Shown: positions 16,757-25,826 of the stretch, piece by piece
Position numbering within the stretch: position 1 is the stretch's first letter
Layout of the letters: the number at the start of each line of letters is the position of its first letter
Source of the DNA: Sandaracinaceae bacterium
GTDB lineage: Bacteria > Myxococcota_A > Polyangia > Polyangiales > Houyiibacteriaceae
DNA length: 64,000 bases
Assembly (NCBI GenBank): GCA_020633055.1
Contig: JACKEJ010000007.1
Location: 186,001-250,000, forward strand
Reading direction: 5' to 3'
The notes under the pieces: model-generated
The model's input: the letters and a program-made list of their open reading frames with translations, nothing else
Told to the model about the DNA's origin: nothing
Databases searched by the model: none
Made by a program: the position numbers and the translations under genes

Positions 16757-17916
16757 CGACGATGCAAGACAGCATTGAGCGCGTGATGCGCGCCCTCGAC
16801 GAAATCCGCGCCGGAAAGATGGTCATCCTCGTGGATGACGAGGACCGCGAGAACGAGGGTGACCTCGTGATGGCCGCGGACCTCTGCACGCCCGAGGCCA
16901 TCAACTTCATGGCCAAGTTCGCCCGCGGCCTCATCTGCCTGCCGTTGACGGCCGAGCGCGTGGACGAGCTGGAGCTGCCGATGATGGTCAGCCAGAACCG
17001 CGCATCGCGCGAGACGGCCTTCACCGTGAGCATCGAGGCCCGCCGCGGCGTGACGACGGGCATCAGCGCAGCGGACCGATGCCATACGGTGCTCACGGCG
17101 GTGGATCCGGACGTGCGCGCGTCGGACATCGTGAGCCCCGGGCACATCTTCCCGCTGCGGGCCAAGCCAGGCGGCGTGCTCCAGCGCACGGGCCACACGG
17201 AGGGCGCCGTGGATCTCGCGCGTCTCGCAGGTCGCGCACCGGCCGGCGTCATCTGCGAGATCATGAAGGACGACGGCACCATGGCCCGCTACCCGGACCT
17301 GGTGGAATTCGCGAAAGAGCACGGGCTGCAGATCCTGAGCATCGCAGACATGGTCGCCTATCGCCTCACGCGCGAGCGCATGGTGCGCCCGGTGCGCAAG
17401 GCGGACGTGCTCATGCCCACGGGCAAGACCTGGACGGCGCACACTTACGAGGTGACGCTCGACGAGCGCCGTCAGTTCTTGGCCATGAGCTACGGGACAC
17501 TCACGAGCGACCCGACCCTGGTGCGCGTCCACACGGGGAGCGTACTCGGGGACGTCTTCCAGGTACGCATGGGCGAACGCGTCCACATGAGCGACGCCAT
17601 CGAGTGCATCGAGCGCGAGGGTTCGGGGGTGATCCTGTTCATCCCAGGCCCCCCGGACCCGGTCACCGACATCGCCTTCTACCTGGGCGAGCCCCTCGAG
17701 ACGGCGCGTCCCGAACCCGGCGTGGTGCTGCGTGAGTATGGCCTGGGCGCCCAGGTGTTGAGCGGGCTCGGGCTCAGCCGCATCCGCATCCTCACCAATC
17801 GCCCACGGCGCCTGCCTAGCCTGGAGGGCTACCACCTCGAAGTGGTCGAGCAGCTGCTGGTGCAGCCCGGGCAGGCGGGTGAAGGCGCGCGCGTCGTCAC
17901 CGCGGTCCCCGACTGA
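16753..17916 (+). CDS. ribB: DHBP synthase RibB with degenerate GTP cyclohydrolase II domain (RibBX type)
   Basis: A 387-residue two-domain protein. Residues 1 to about 205 are an intact 3,4-dihydroxy-2-butanone 4-phosphate synthase (DDEDRENEGD at 28-37, the RRGVTTGISAADR block, GHTEGAVDLARL), converting ribulose 5-phosphate to the four-carbon riboflavin precursor. The C-terminal part has the RibA fold (VRVHTGSVLGDVFQ, GLSRIRILTNRPRR), but the zinc cysteines and the catalytic loop are gone: the RCDCG position reads RMGERV and the RQEGR position reads PGPPD. It should therefore not make the GTP cyclohydrolase II product. It resembles the RibBX variant known in Proteobacteria. A separate RibA must lie elsewhere. 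Confidence 0.93.
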   Translation: MTTMQDSIERVMRALDEIRAGKMVILVDDEDRENEGDLVMAADLCTPEAINFMAKFARGLICLPLTAERVDELELPMMVSQNRASRETAFTVSIEARRGVTTGISAADRCHTVLTAVDPDVRASDIVSPGHIFPLRAKPGGVLQRTGHTEGAVDLARLAGRAPAGVICEIMKDDGTMARYPDLVEFAKEHGLQILSIADMVAYRLTRERMVRPVRKADVLMPTGKTWTAHTYEVTLDERRQFLAMSYGTLTSDPTLVRVHTGSVLGDVFQVRMGERVHMSDAIECIEREGSGVILFIPGPPDPVTDIAFYLGEPLETARPEPGVVLREYGLGAQVLSGLGLSRIRILTNRPRRLPSLEGYHLEVVEQLLVQPGQAGEGARVVTAVPD

Positions 17917-18059
17917 GCGCGAGAACCCGGCGCACCGCGACGAGCTCCGCCGGTCGGGCGGCCTTCGGGCTCGCGCGGGGGCGCGAAATGGGACAGAGTG
18001 CGTCCCGTCGGCGTGCGTCCCGACCCCAACGCTGGACCGAATCGGAGAACCACAGGCAC

Positions 18060-18548
18060 ATGACCGTCAAGACCTACGAGGGAGACCTCCGCGCACCCGA
18101 GGGGGCGCGCTTCGCCATCGTCGCCTGCCGCTTCAACCACTTGGTGGTGGACCGGCTGGTTGAGGGCGCGCTCGACGCCCTGCGGCGCTCGGGCGGTGTG
18201 GCCGAGTCGGACGTGGTCCTCGCGTGGGTGCCCGGGGCCTTCGAGCTTCCGCTCGCCGTGAAGCGGTTGGCGCAGTCCGGACAGTTCGCGGGCGTCATCG
18301 CGCTCGGCGCGGTCATCCGCGGGTCGACGCCCCACTTCGACTTCGTGGCTGGCCAAGCGGCATCGGGCGCGAGCGCGGCCATGCTCGCCACGGGCGTCCC
18401 CGTGGCCTTCGGGGTGATCACCACGGACGACATCGAACAGGCCCTCGAGCGCTCTGGCACCAAGGCCGGCAACAAGGGCTTCGAGGCGGCGCTCACCGCG
18501 CTCGAGATGGCGAGCCTGAGCGCCGCGTTGGGCCGCGACGGGCTCTAG
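18060..18548 (+). CDS. ribH: 6,7-dimethyl-8-ribityllumazine synthase
   Basis: Condenses the RibD-derived pyrimidine with the RibB product to form lumazine, the penultimate step to riboflavin. The 162 residues fit the family. Conserved blocks are RFNHLVVDRLVEGA, WVPGAFELP, the catalytic His92 in RGSTPHFDFV, and FGVITTDD. The usual hinge Thr before the catalytic residues is Pro here, a mild variation. The start has GGAGA about ten bases upstream. The 143-base gap before it shows no FMN-riboswitch core. Same direction as ribD and ribB. Confidence 0.95.
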   Translation: MTVKTYEGDLRAPEGARFAIVACRFNHLVVDRLVEGALDALRRSGGVAESDVVLAWVPGAFELPLAVKRLAQSGQFAGVIALGAVIRGSTPHFDFVAGQAASGASAAMLATGVPVAFGVITTDDIEQALERSGTKAGNKGFEAALTALEMASLSAALGRDGL

Positions 18549-18576
18549 GTCGAGTCGCGGTAGCCAGAGAGGACCC

Positions 18577-19044
18577 ATGGGACAGCGACGAGACGGACGA
18601 CAGGCGGCCCTCCAGGTGCTCTACCAGATGGACACGGTCGGCGTGTCTGCGGAAGCGGCGCTCAACCTCTACTGGGGGTCGCTGGCGAACGCCGACGAGA
18701 CGCCAGACGGCCTGGCGAGCGCCGACGACGAGCTCCCAGAGCCGCTCGACGGCGACGCGCGGGCGTTCGTCGACAGGTTGGTGCGGGGCTTCGGCGACCG
18801 GCGCGAGGAGATCGACGCGACCATCCGGGCCGTGAGCCATCACTGGCGCATCGAGCGCATGACGCGTGTCGATCGCAACATCCTCCGTCTGTCGACCTGT
18901 GAGCTCATGCTCATGCCCGACGTGCCGCGGCGCGTGACCCTGAACGAAGCCATCGAGCTGGCCAAGCGCTTCGGGAGCGAAGGTAGCGCGGGCTTCGTGA
19001 ACGGGGTGCTCGACCGCATCGCGTCCGAACTCCAGAAGGAGTGA
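18577..19044 (+). CDS. nusB: Transcription antitermination factor NusB
   Basis: All-helical RNA-binding protein that works with NusE (S10) in rRNA antitermination. The 155 residues fit. Family features include the RRDGRQAALQVLYQMD start, DRNILRLSTCELM and the C-terminal AIELAKRFGSEGSAGFVNGVLD. An acidic insert (ADDELPEPLDGD) lies between helices. The start is preceded by AGAGAGGA. The ribH-nusB order is widespread. It is followed four bases later by the next gene. Confidence 0.96.
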   Translation: MGQRRDGRQAALQVLYQMDTVGVSAEAALNLYWGSLANADETPDGLASADDELPEPLDGDARAFVDRLVRGFGDRREEIDATIRAVSHHWRIERMTRVDRNILRLSTCELMLMPDVPRRVTLNEAIELAKRFGSEGSAGFVNGVLDRIASELQKE

Positions 19045-19048
19045 CCGG

Positions 19049-19573
19049 ATGGACATCTCCTTCGTGCCCCCCGACCTGCGCCGCCTCGACAAGATCCGGC
19101 ACGAGGCGCTCTCGGCTGTCCTGTTCGATGGAGAGTGGCCGCTGCGTGGGGCGCTGGGGCTGCTGGACTGGCGGCTCGGGGGGCGTGTCTCGCGCCTGAT
19201 CCAGCGGGGCACCGTGGGCGGCTTGCGCGGGGAGTCGCTGTTGATTCCGGGTGAATCGAAGGTCGCTTTCGACAAGCTGTTCCTGCGCGGCGGCGGCGCT
19301 GCGGGCGCGTTCGACGGGGACGCGTTCGACGTGATCCTGGGGGAGATGCTGCACACGCTCACCCGCGCTGGCGTACGCAGCTCGGCGCTCGTGCTGCCCG
19401 GGCGCGCGCTCGGGCTCGTCACGCCGGCGGACGCCATGGAGCGTTTCCTCGCCGTGGTGAAGACCCATCCCGAGCACGACGAGATCTCGCTGGTGGAGGC
19501 TCCGGACGCGCAGCGCGAGATGGAGCCCGTGCTCCTCCGCGCGCGACGCGCGGCGAGCGTCTACGAAGACTGA
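19049..19573 (+). CDS. M17-peptidase N-terminal-domain-like protein
   Basis: A 174-residue soluble protein that resembles the N-terminal, non-catalytic domain of leucyl aminopeptidases (M17) standing alone: an alpha/beta macro-like pattern with FDGEWPLRGALGLLDW, then GESLLIPGESKVAFDKLFLRG and a final helix. The M17 metal-binding catalytic domain is absent. A strong AAGGAG ribosome site lies seven bases before the ATG, four bases after the nusB stop, so it is translated from the same transcript. In similar genomes the region sits at the end of the rib/nusB run. Function unknown. Confidence 0.6.
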   Translation: MDISFVPPDLRRLDKIRHEALSAVLFDGEWPLRGALGLLDWRLGGRVSRLIQRGTVGGLRGESLLIPGESKVAFDKLFLRGGGAAGAFDGDAFDVILGEMLHTLTRAGVRSSALVLPGRALGLVTPADAMERFLAVVKTHPEHDEISLVEAPDAQREMEPVLLRARRAASVYED

Positions 19574-19586
19574 CTGGCGGCGCGGC

Positions 19587-21962
19587 TCAGCGACCGTCCG
19601 CCGAGGGGAGCCACCATCGGTCGAGGGGTGAGGCGTCGTCGTCATCCGGCGTGCGCCACCAGGTGTCGTCCCCCTCGGCTCCTGACCGAGCCTCCCCTCC
19701 GCTGTCCCACCAGGGCAGCCCAGGTTGGACGCTGGCATCCCGTTGCGCGCGGGACGCCGCCCGCTGCCACCAGAGCCACCCGGCGGGCAAGGGGGGCTCT
19801 CGCTCGGGCGCGACGTGCAGGGTGAACCCCACCTGTTGGCGCCGTACGCGGATCCGAGGCCAGCGCAGCGTCACGAGCACGTCCGCGAGGCAGCGCTCGA
19901 GGGCGCCTCCAGGGAGCACCGACACGAGGCCCACGTGCTCCTCGCGCTCCAGCACCATGCGCACGCGCACGGTGCGCAGCGTGGGGTCGGCGGCCTGCGC
20001 CGCGTTCAGGCAGGGGGTGAGCTGCGCCAGCTGCGCCAGCGCGTAGGCCTGCACGTCCGCCGCGCTTGCCGTGCGCGCGGCGGGAGCCTCGCCCGTCGTC
20101 GTTTGGTCGGGCCGCGGCGCGGGACGGGTGTCCTGCGCGGGGGCGTCGTGGGTCGCCAGTTCCGTTGCGCGATGAGCGCGGGCATCCAGGAGCGCGGCGC
20201 GCAGCTCGGGGTGCGCACCTGCCGACGTCACGTAGCGCTCCAGGCGGTCGCGCATCGTGACGTCGCCCAACGCGTCGATGGCGAGGGTCGCGACGACCAG
20301 CGCGCGGGGGTCCTCGCGGAACTCGGCGTCGGCGCGGTAGCGCTCGACGAACGCCAGCAACGAGGGCAGCGCGTCTGGTCCGCCCCAGCGCACCAGCTGG
20401 GTGATCAGCGCCGGGAGCGCCGCGGGGGGAGTCGCTGGGTCATTCAGGTGCGGCAGCAGCGCGCCGTAGGCGTCGTGACGGTCGGCGCCCGCGAGGGCGG
20501 GGAGGATGACCTCGAGCGGCGGCGGTGGTCGTGGCCCGTCGTCCGCGAGGAAGTCGTAGTGTTGGTTCAGGGCGTCGACCAACGAGTCGGTGTCGTCCCT
20601 CCGCGCGCGGAGCGTCATGGCGATGGCGTCGCGCACGGGAGGCTCGGTGCGCGGATCCTCGTAGGCGTCCAGCAGAGCTCGCGCGACGCTCACGCCCGCG
20701 TCGACCAGCAGGTGCGCGGCGTAGACCTGGTCGCCGACGAAGCGCGCATCTCGCACGTGGAGCACGCGCAGGAGATCCTGCTCGGCTCCCGCTGAGTCGA
20801 GGGCGCGGACGGCGCGTGTCCGTCGACCTACCGCGCGCACAGCGATGGCCGCTCGCACCGGAGGGAGACGCCGCTCGTAGCGCGCGGAGCCATCGTCTGG
20901 GTGGAGGCCGAGCAGCACGCCGTCTGCGTGCAGCAGCACGAGGCCATCGGGTGTCGCGAGGGTCGCCACGGGCGCGTCCCGGAGGGCGTGCGCAAAGCGC
21001 AGCGTACCGTCTCCATCGAACGCGAACACGTGCCCTCGCGTGACCACGTACGACCGATCGGAGCGCGGGGTCGGGGACGGCGACAAGGGGGTGCGCGCGA
21101 AGTGGACCGGCGCCGGCCGGGCGGGTTCGTCCGCCGCCGGGACCACCACGCTCCACGTGTCGGGCTCGATGCGCGCCCGGAAGGGTGGGGCGGGGACCAA
21201 CGCCGTATCGGGGTCGAGCACGGCGTCCACGCGCTGCTGGGTCGCTACGCCAGGCTGCAGCGCATACACACGCTCGCCGCCGTAGAACACGTCGCCGCCG
21301 TCGATGCGCGTCCACCGGATCGTGTCGTCGCCCGACCGACGCCGCGCCAACTCGGCTCCATTGGCGGCGTCCAGCAGGAGCAGCTCGTGGCCATCGTGGG
21401 GAACCAGCAGGACGCCCCCCCGCAGCAGGGGCGCGCCGAGCTCGCCGTCCGCAGGCAACGCCCGGGTCACCTCGAGGCCGGCGTCCGTGGTCCGCGCGAG
21501 CACGATCCGGCCCCGGCGGGGCCCTTCGGACTCGACCAAGACGGCGCGTGCTCCTTCGAGCGCCCCCCCGATCAGCGTGGCTGCGGGGCTGCGCGCGAGC
21601 GACCCGCGCATCCCCCCATCCGGCCAACTCAGCCATCTCACGCTGTCATCGTTCGTCACGCAGATGGCCGCGCCACAGTCCGCGAGCTGTGTCGCCGCCG
21701 CGGGGGCACGATGCGTGACCTCTCCGCGCTCGTCCACGAAGAGCAGATCCCCCGTTGTGGTCAGCAGGGCGAAGCCCGCCGGACGGTCGACGAGGGGCGC
21801 CGCGGAGAGGCGCTGCGCCAGGCCGTCCAGCGCCTCCGTCGCGTTCGCGAGGCGGCGGGGGTCGGCCGTGGTCGGCGCTCGCGCGCTGCACGCGAGCAGT
21901 GACGCCGCGATCAGCGCGCTGATCGAACGCGTCGCGTCGTGCAAGCGCGCGAACCCTCTCAC
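19587..21962 (-). CDS. Lipoprotein with beta-propeller, HEAT-like and AgmX/PglI-like regions
   Basis: A 791-residue exported protein. The start is a GTG overlapping the upstream gene's stop (GTGA). The signal peptide ends in the lipobox SLLACS, so it should be a lipoprotein. Residues of about 60-390 are repetitive beta strands with the look of a PQQ/WD-type propeller (GLVLLHADGVLLGLHPDDGS). From about 400 to 600 there are HEAT-like helical repeats with acidic turns. The end contains a paired-cysteine block (LTPCLNAAQ and LERCLADVL) resembling the C-terminal domain of myxobacterial AgmX/PglI. A Pro/Trp-rich tail follows. No enzyme motif was seen; a scaffold or sensor at the envelope is likely. 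Confidence 0.65.
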   Translation of the reverse strand: MRGFARLHDATRSISALIAASLLACSARAPTTADPRRLANATEALDGLAQRLSAAPLVDRPAGFALLTTTGDLLFVDERGEVTHRAPAAATQLADCGAAICVTNDDSVRWLSWPDGGMRGSLARSPAATLIGGALEGARAVLVESEGPRRGRIVLARTTDAGLEVTRALPADGELGAPLLRGGVLLVPHDGHELLLLDAANGAELARRRSGDDTIRWTRIDGGDVFYGGERVYALQPGVATQQRVDAVLDPDTALVPAPPFRARIEPDTWSVVVPAADEPARPAPVHFARTPLSPSPTPRSDRSYVVTRGHVFAFDGDGTLRFAHALRDAPVATLATPDGLVLLHADGVLLGLHPDDGSARYERRLPPVRAAIAVRAVGRRTRAVRALDSAGAEQDLLRVLHVRDARFVGDQVYAAHLLVDAGVSVARALLDAYEDPRTEPPVRDAIAMTLRARRDDTDSLVDALNQHYDFLADDGPRPPPPLEVILPALAGADRHDAYGALLPHLNDPATPPAALPALITQLVRWGGPDALPSLLAFVERYRADAEFREDPRALVVATLAIDALGDVTMRDRLERYVTSAGAHPELRAALLDARAHRATELATHDAPAQDTRPAPRPDQTTTGEAPAARTASAADVQAYALAQLAQLTPCLNAAQAADPTLRTVRVRMVLEREEHVGLVSVLPGGALERCLADVLVTLRWPRIRVRRQQVGFTLHVAPEREPPLPAGWLWWQRAASRAQRDASVQPGLPWWDSGGEARSGAEGDDTWWRTPDDDDASPLDRWWLPSADGR

Positions 21963-22828
21963 GGCGTCTCGCCTCCGGCCGTGCTCGCGCCCGTCGCTCC
22001 GTCGCCAGCGCTCTCGCCTGCGCCCGCACCGCCGCGAGCCCGCGGACGCAGGGGGATGCGCCGAATCGAGCGCTCCAGATCCGCGCGCAGGGCCGCAGGC
22101 GCCGAGGCCGGGAGCTCACGCAGCCACTGCGCCAGGAAGCCGCGCACCTCGAGCCCTGCCACCTCGAACAACCGGTGCAGTACGTCTCGCTTCTGGTCCC
22201 AGGAGATGTCGGTACGGCGCACGATGCGCGCATAGCCTTCGAGCATGGCGCTGAGGGGGATGGTCCCGAGGTGCACGTGAAAGCGTGGCAGGTCCTCCTC
22301 TCGTGCCAGCGCGCCGATGGAGCGGGCCGCGTCGTGGACGCCACGCTCCAGGGCCGTGAACAAGCGGGGCAGCGCGGCGCGCGCGTCCATGTCGCCCAGG
22401 GCCCGCGCGCAGACGGACCGCACGCTCGCGTCCACGTCCGAGAGCCCTCCACTCACCGCGTCGCGCGCGACGTCGTTGCGGAGGGCCGCGAGCGCCAGGT
22501 ACGCACGGCGACGTGCACCGGCGCGCCGATGCCGGGACAAGGAGACGAGCGCGGGGACGGCGCGAGCGTCGGCGCGGTCGCGCAATGCGTCGATGGCCGC
22601 GTCGACCTCGGCGTCGCTCTCGCCACCGAGCGCACGCCCGATCAGCGCGTCCAGATCTCCCGCGGTATCGGTGGAGCGCGCTTCAGTCACGGCGCGCTGC
22701 GCGGCGACCGGCGCCGGGACGGATCCCGAGAGCACCACGAGGACCGACAACGCCGCCAGGGCGCGCCGCACCCGCGCGGGGCGGGTGGTCGGGCGCGGAG
22801 CGGGGCGTCGAGGGCGCGTACGGACCAT
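21959..22828 (-). CDS. Exported HEAT-repeat protein
   Basis: A 289-residue protein with a basic start and a hydrophobic export segment (ALAALSVLVVLSG) cleaved near VAAQ, then HEAT-type helical repeats (ARAVPALVSLSRHRR, RRRAYLALAALRNDV, VRSVCARALGDMD, ARAALPRLFTALE). Such repeats bind other proteins; no active site is present. The ATG at 22828 is preferred because it begins the signal peptide and sits just after the divergent promoter region; the open frame continues upstream without a plausible start. Its stop overlaps the following HEAT/propeller gene by four bases, so both are made together and may form one complex. Confidence 0.7.
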   Translation of the reverse strand: MVRTRPRRPAPRPTTRPARVRRALAALSVLVVLSGSVPAPVAAQRAVTEARSTDTAGDLDALIGRALGGESDAEVDAAIDALRDRADARAVPALVSLSRHRRAGARRRAYLALAALRNDVARDAVSGGLSDVDASVRSVCARALGDMDARAALPRLFTALERGVHDAARSIGALAREEDLPRFHVHLGTIPLSAMLEGYARIVRRTDISWDQKRDVLHRLFEVAGLEVRGFLAQWLRELPASAPAALRADLERSIRRIPLRPRARGGAGAGESAGDGATGASTAGGETP

Positions 22829-23025
22829 CACGTTCGCGAGAGTGCCACACGGTCCCGGCGACGGCCCGCACGAAGCGTAGCGCTGGTGGGCGGCGAGACC
22901 CCGACCGAGGGCCATCTTCGAGGTCGTCGACTGGCACATGCGCCGACGTGCGGCGAGCCCGAGGCGCGCTCGTGGCGGCGTGTGCCCAGCTCGCATGGGC
23001 CGAGATCAACTGCTACGCCTCACGG

Positions 23026-25695
23026 GTGCCGCGCAGCCTCCTCACCTCGCTCAGAGCGCACCTCACGTCTCGCCGCAACCTCCTCGCCGCCTGCGCCATC
23101 CTCGGGTCGGTGCTCGTCGTGTGCGACCAGCGGGGGGTGCGCGCCGCGGACAGCGTTCCCAGCGCCCTGGCAGCGGCGCTCTCCGCCGAGGGCCTCGAGC
23201 TGGATCCAAGCTCCATCATCTGGATCGACGACCCCGCGGCGCCGACGACGCCCCGCTCCGCGCTGTTCATCGCAGCCTCCGCGCGAGGCGACTCGGAGGT
23301 CTACCACGCGCGGGTACGAACGGGAGAGTCGGCCGTGCTGGGGGTATACGCGCTCAGCAACCTGACGCGCACCGCGGGCGCCGACGAGTTTGCGCTGACG
23401 CGGGTGGACGAGCAGTCCGCGGTGTACCTCAGCCGCGTACTCGACGGTGTGGACGCTCTCACCCTGGTCGACCTGCGCGGCGAACCGGCGGCCCTCACGG
23501 CCGGCTGGTCGGCGCGCACGCGCGCGCAGAACGGCATCACGAACTTGCAGGAGACCGGCCGCGTGGCTGGCTTCGGGCGCACGCGCGTGTCGTTCGCGTC
23601 GTCTCTCCCGGACGCCAGTCTCACCGTGGCACCAGGTCGTGTCGACGTCACCGCCCCCGATGTCTCCGTGAGCATGCAGCGCGCGGACGGCGCCTGGCGG
23701 GCCGTGTCGGGCGCGGAGCACGTCGAGGTGCGGCCCGCCGAGAAGGGCGAGCCAGGGACCATCACCTGGGTCGTGGACAGCGTGCGCAACCTCAGCTTCG
23801 TAGGCCCGGAGCCCATCGCTTGGTTGGAGCATCGCGTCTTCGGCGTACGCGACGTGCTGCAACGGGCTTGGTACCGCGTGGCGGGGGCATCAGCGGCCGA
23901 GTCCGAGGCCGAGGCCGCCGCCGACCTGGCGTTGGAGCCCCAGAGCGCGCGCCGCGCCGAGCTCTCCGTGACGGATCCGGAGCTGGGCTGGCCCCCGGCA
24001 CCGCTGACCCCTCGGGTCGAAGGTCGGGCGACCGGGGAGGGCGAGTGGAACCCCATCGTCGACGATCCGTTCGTGCGCTCGTACCCCAACGCGCCTCCTG
24101 CGTTCTACTCGACGCACCTGCGCGTGGATCCAGAGCGCCCCTACACGCGCGTCTACATGGTGGTGTGGGATCCGCGGCAGGTGCAGCTGCGCGTGATGAC
24201 GGGGACGCGCGAGCCAGAGAGCGCGACGGGTGAGACCGGCCCCGGGCTGGTTCCCCGCGACGACGAGACCATGCGGCGCGTCGTCGCGGGCTTCAACGGC
24301 GGCTTCCAGTCGCTGCACGGCGAGTTCGCCATGATGAGCGAGGGGCGGGTCTACCTCCCGCCGAAGCCGTTCGCGGCGACGGTCGCCGTGTACCGCGACG
24401 GTCGCACCTCCATGGGCTCCTGGCGCGATCCCCCCGAGGGCGTGACCACCTTCGAAGAGGAGTGGGCGCTGTCGCAGATCCCGGCCGACGTCGTGGAGAT
24501 GCGTCAGAACCTCACCAGCGTCGTCGAGGGCACCGACGTGAACCCCTGGCGCCGCTGGTGGTGGGGTGCCGCGCCGTCCAACGACGGTCAGCAGGTGTTC
24601 ATCCACCGCTCGGGCATGTGCCTCACGAGCGAGGGGTTCATGGTCTATTTCTGGGGCAAGGCCATGAGCTCCGAGGCCTTGGCGGAGGCGATGCTGGCCG
24701 CGCGGTGCGTGCGCGGGCTGCACCTCGACATGAACGACCGCCACACCGCCTTCGAGCTGTACAACGTGCAGCCCGCGACTGAGCCCTTCGCGGACCTGGG
24801 TCGCCCGATCGATCGCGAGCTCGAGTTCGAGATGAGCGTCCCCGACACGGGCAATGGCTACCACATGCGCGGACGGAAGCTTGTGCGCTCGATGACCCCG
24901 ATGCGCTTTCCCCGCTACATCCAGCGCGATCCACGCGACTTCTTCTACCTCACCCTGCGCCCCACGCTGCCGGGCCCCGACGTACCGCTCGGCGAGGGAC
25001 ACGCCGAGGGGGAGGGCGTGTTCGACACGAGCGGTCTACCCCACGCGGGCTGGCCCCACGCGTTCGCGCGCGCCTACCTGGGGCCGGAGCCGGGCCACCG
25101 CACGTGGTTGGTGCGCATCGACCCGCGCCGCGCTCCACCGCGTGCGCTCGCGCCAGAAGGGCAGACCCGCGCCCTCGCATACCTGACCGACGCGTCCGCG
25201 CAGCGGGGCCCCCTCGCGCTCTACGCCACGCAGGGCTTCGTGGGTCGTCGCTACGCCATCGGATCCGCGCCAGAAGACGCCGTCGTCGTGCTCCGCGGCC
25301 GGGCGCTCCGTGACGTGCCCACCGCCGAGGCGGCCATCGCCGTCGACGAAGACGGGTTCCTGGTCTACGCCGAACGTCAGGCTGGGGACACCCAGTCGTT
25401 GCTGCAGCGGCTGACGGAGGCTGGGCTCGAAGGCGCGATGGCGCTCGAAGGGACGGTCCGCCTGGCCTTCGTCGTCGGCGCACAGACCGTGGCCCCCGAT
25501 GCGTTCGAACGGTCCGTGGCACCCGATGCCGCGTTGGCGTTCATCGCGGACGAGCGCCCGGAGACGGAGGTGCTCTTCCCCGAAACCCGGCCGCGGCCCT
25601 ACATGGAGTGGGGTCGCATCCAGGACACGCGGGTGCGCTACCGGTACGAGGCCGGTCGCACGCGGCGGTTCTCGCGGGTGGGCGGGGAGCAGTGA
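23026..25695 (+). CDS. Large exported protein with phosphodiester-glycosidase (DUF2233/NAGPA-type) domain
   Basis: An 889-residue protein with an N-terminal export segment (NLLAACAILGSVLVVC, then RAADS). Residues of about 330-620 hold a phosphodiester-glycosidase-type domain as in the lysosomal uncovering enzyme and DUF2233 proteins: VAGFNGGFQ, AVYRDGRTSMGSW, and a final HLDMNDRHTAF. In that family these residues bind and cleave sugar-phosphodiester linkages. The flanking parts are not recognised. The start is a GTG at 23026; an in-frame GTG about 50 bases upstream is possible. It is divergent from the HEAT pair. Substrate in this organism unknown. Confidence 0.7.
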   Translation: MPRSLLTSLRAHLTSRRNLLAACAILGSVLVVCDQRGVRAADSVPSALAAALSAEGLELDPSSIIWIDDPAAPTTPRSALFIAASARGDSEVYHARVRTGESAVLGVYALSNLTRTAGADEFALTRVDEQSAVYLSRVLDGVDALTLVDLRGEPAALTAGWSARTRAQNGITNLQETGRVAGFGRTRVSFASSLPDASLTVAPGRVDVTAPDVSVSMQRADGAWRAVSGAEHVEVRPAEKGEPGTITWVVDSVRNLSFVGPEPIAWLEHRVFGVRDVLQRAWYRVAGASAAESEAEAAADLALEPQSARRAELSVTDPELGWPPAPLTPRVEGRATGEGEWNPIVDDPFVRSYPNAPPAFYSTHLRVDPERPYTRVYMVVWDPRQVQLRVMTGTREPESATGETGPGLVPRDDETMRRVVAGFNGGFQSLHGEFAMMSEGRVYLPPKPFAATVAVYRDGRTSMGSWRDPPEGVTTFEEEWALSQIPADVVEMRQNLTSVVEGTDVNPWRRWWWGAAPSNDGQQVFIHRSGMCLTSEGFMVYFWGKAMSSEALAEAMLAARCVRGLHLDMNDRHTAFELYNVQPATEPFADLGRPIDRELEFEMSVPDTGNGYHMRGRKLVRSMTPMRFPRYIQRDPRDFFYLTLRPTLPGPDVPLGEGHAEGEGVFDTSGLPHAGWPHAFARAYLGPEPGHRTWLVRIDPRRAPPRALAPEGQTRALAYLTDASAQRGPLALYATQGFVGRRYAIGSAPEDAVVVLRGRALRDVPTAEAAIAVDEDGFLVYAERQAGDTQSLLQRLTEAGLEGAMALEGTVRLAFVVGAQTVAPDAFERSVAPDAALAFIADERPETEVLFPETRPRPYMEWGRIQDTRVRYRYEAGRTRRFSRVGGEQ

Positions 25696-25755
25696 GCTCC
25701 GGGTCCGCTGGGGGCGCGCCGGGCCCGGTCCGAAAACGGTAGCGTTATCGCGCTA

Positions 25756-25785
25756 TTGACCGGCTTCACGACGATTGTCTATCAT
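25756..25785 (+). promoter_or_regulatory. Sigma-70-like promoter of the PEGA kinase gene
   Basis: TTGACC at 25756-25761 and TATCAT at 25780-25785, separated by 18 bases, lie in a locally AT-rich gap. Start would be near 25792, about 35 bases before the GTG at 25827. Four of six consensus bases match in the -10 and five of six in the -35. Confidence 0.5.
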
Positions 25786-25826
25786 CGCGCGTTCTCGGAA
25801 CCCAAGCGCGCACGAAAGACCCCCCT

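Noticed and set aside
16090..17835. Long open frame on the minus strand (over 500 codons) opposite ribD and ribB
   Set aside because: It mirrors two certain enzymes; such long antisense frames are common in GC-rich DNA. Composition (His/Ala/Arg-rich) is unlike a real protein and there is no start signal.
17917..18059. Possible FMN riboswitch upstream of ribH
   Set aside because: None of the conserved FMN-aptamer blocks can be found in this gap or before ribD.
22936..22951. TGGCAC near the HEAT/phosphodiester-glycosidase divergent gap as a sigma-54 site
   Set aside because: The -12 GC is not at the right distance, so it fails the spacing that the four accepted sites meet exactly.
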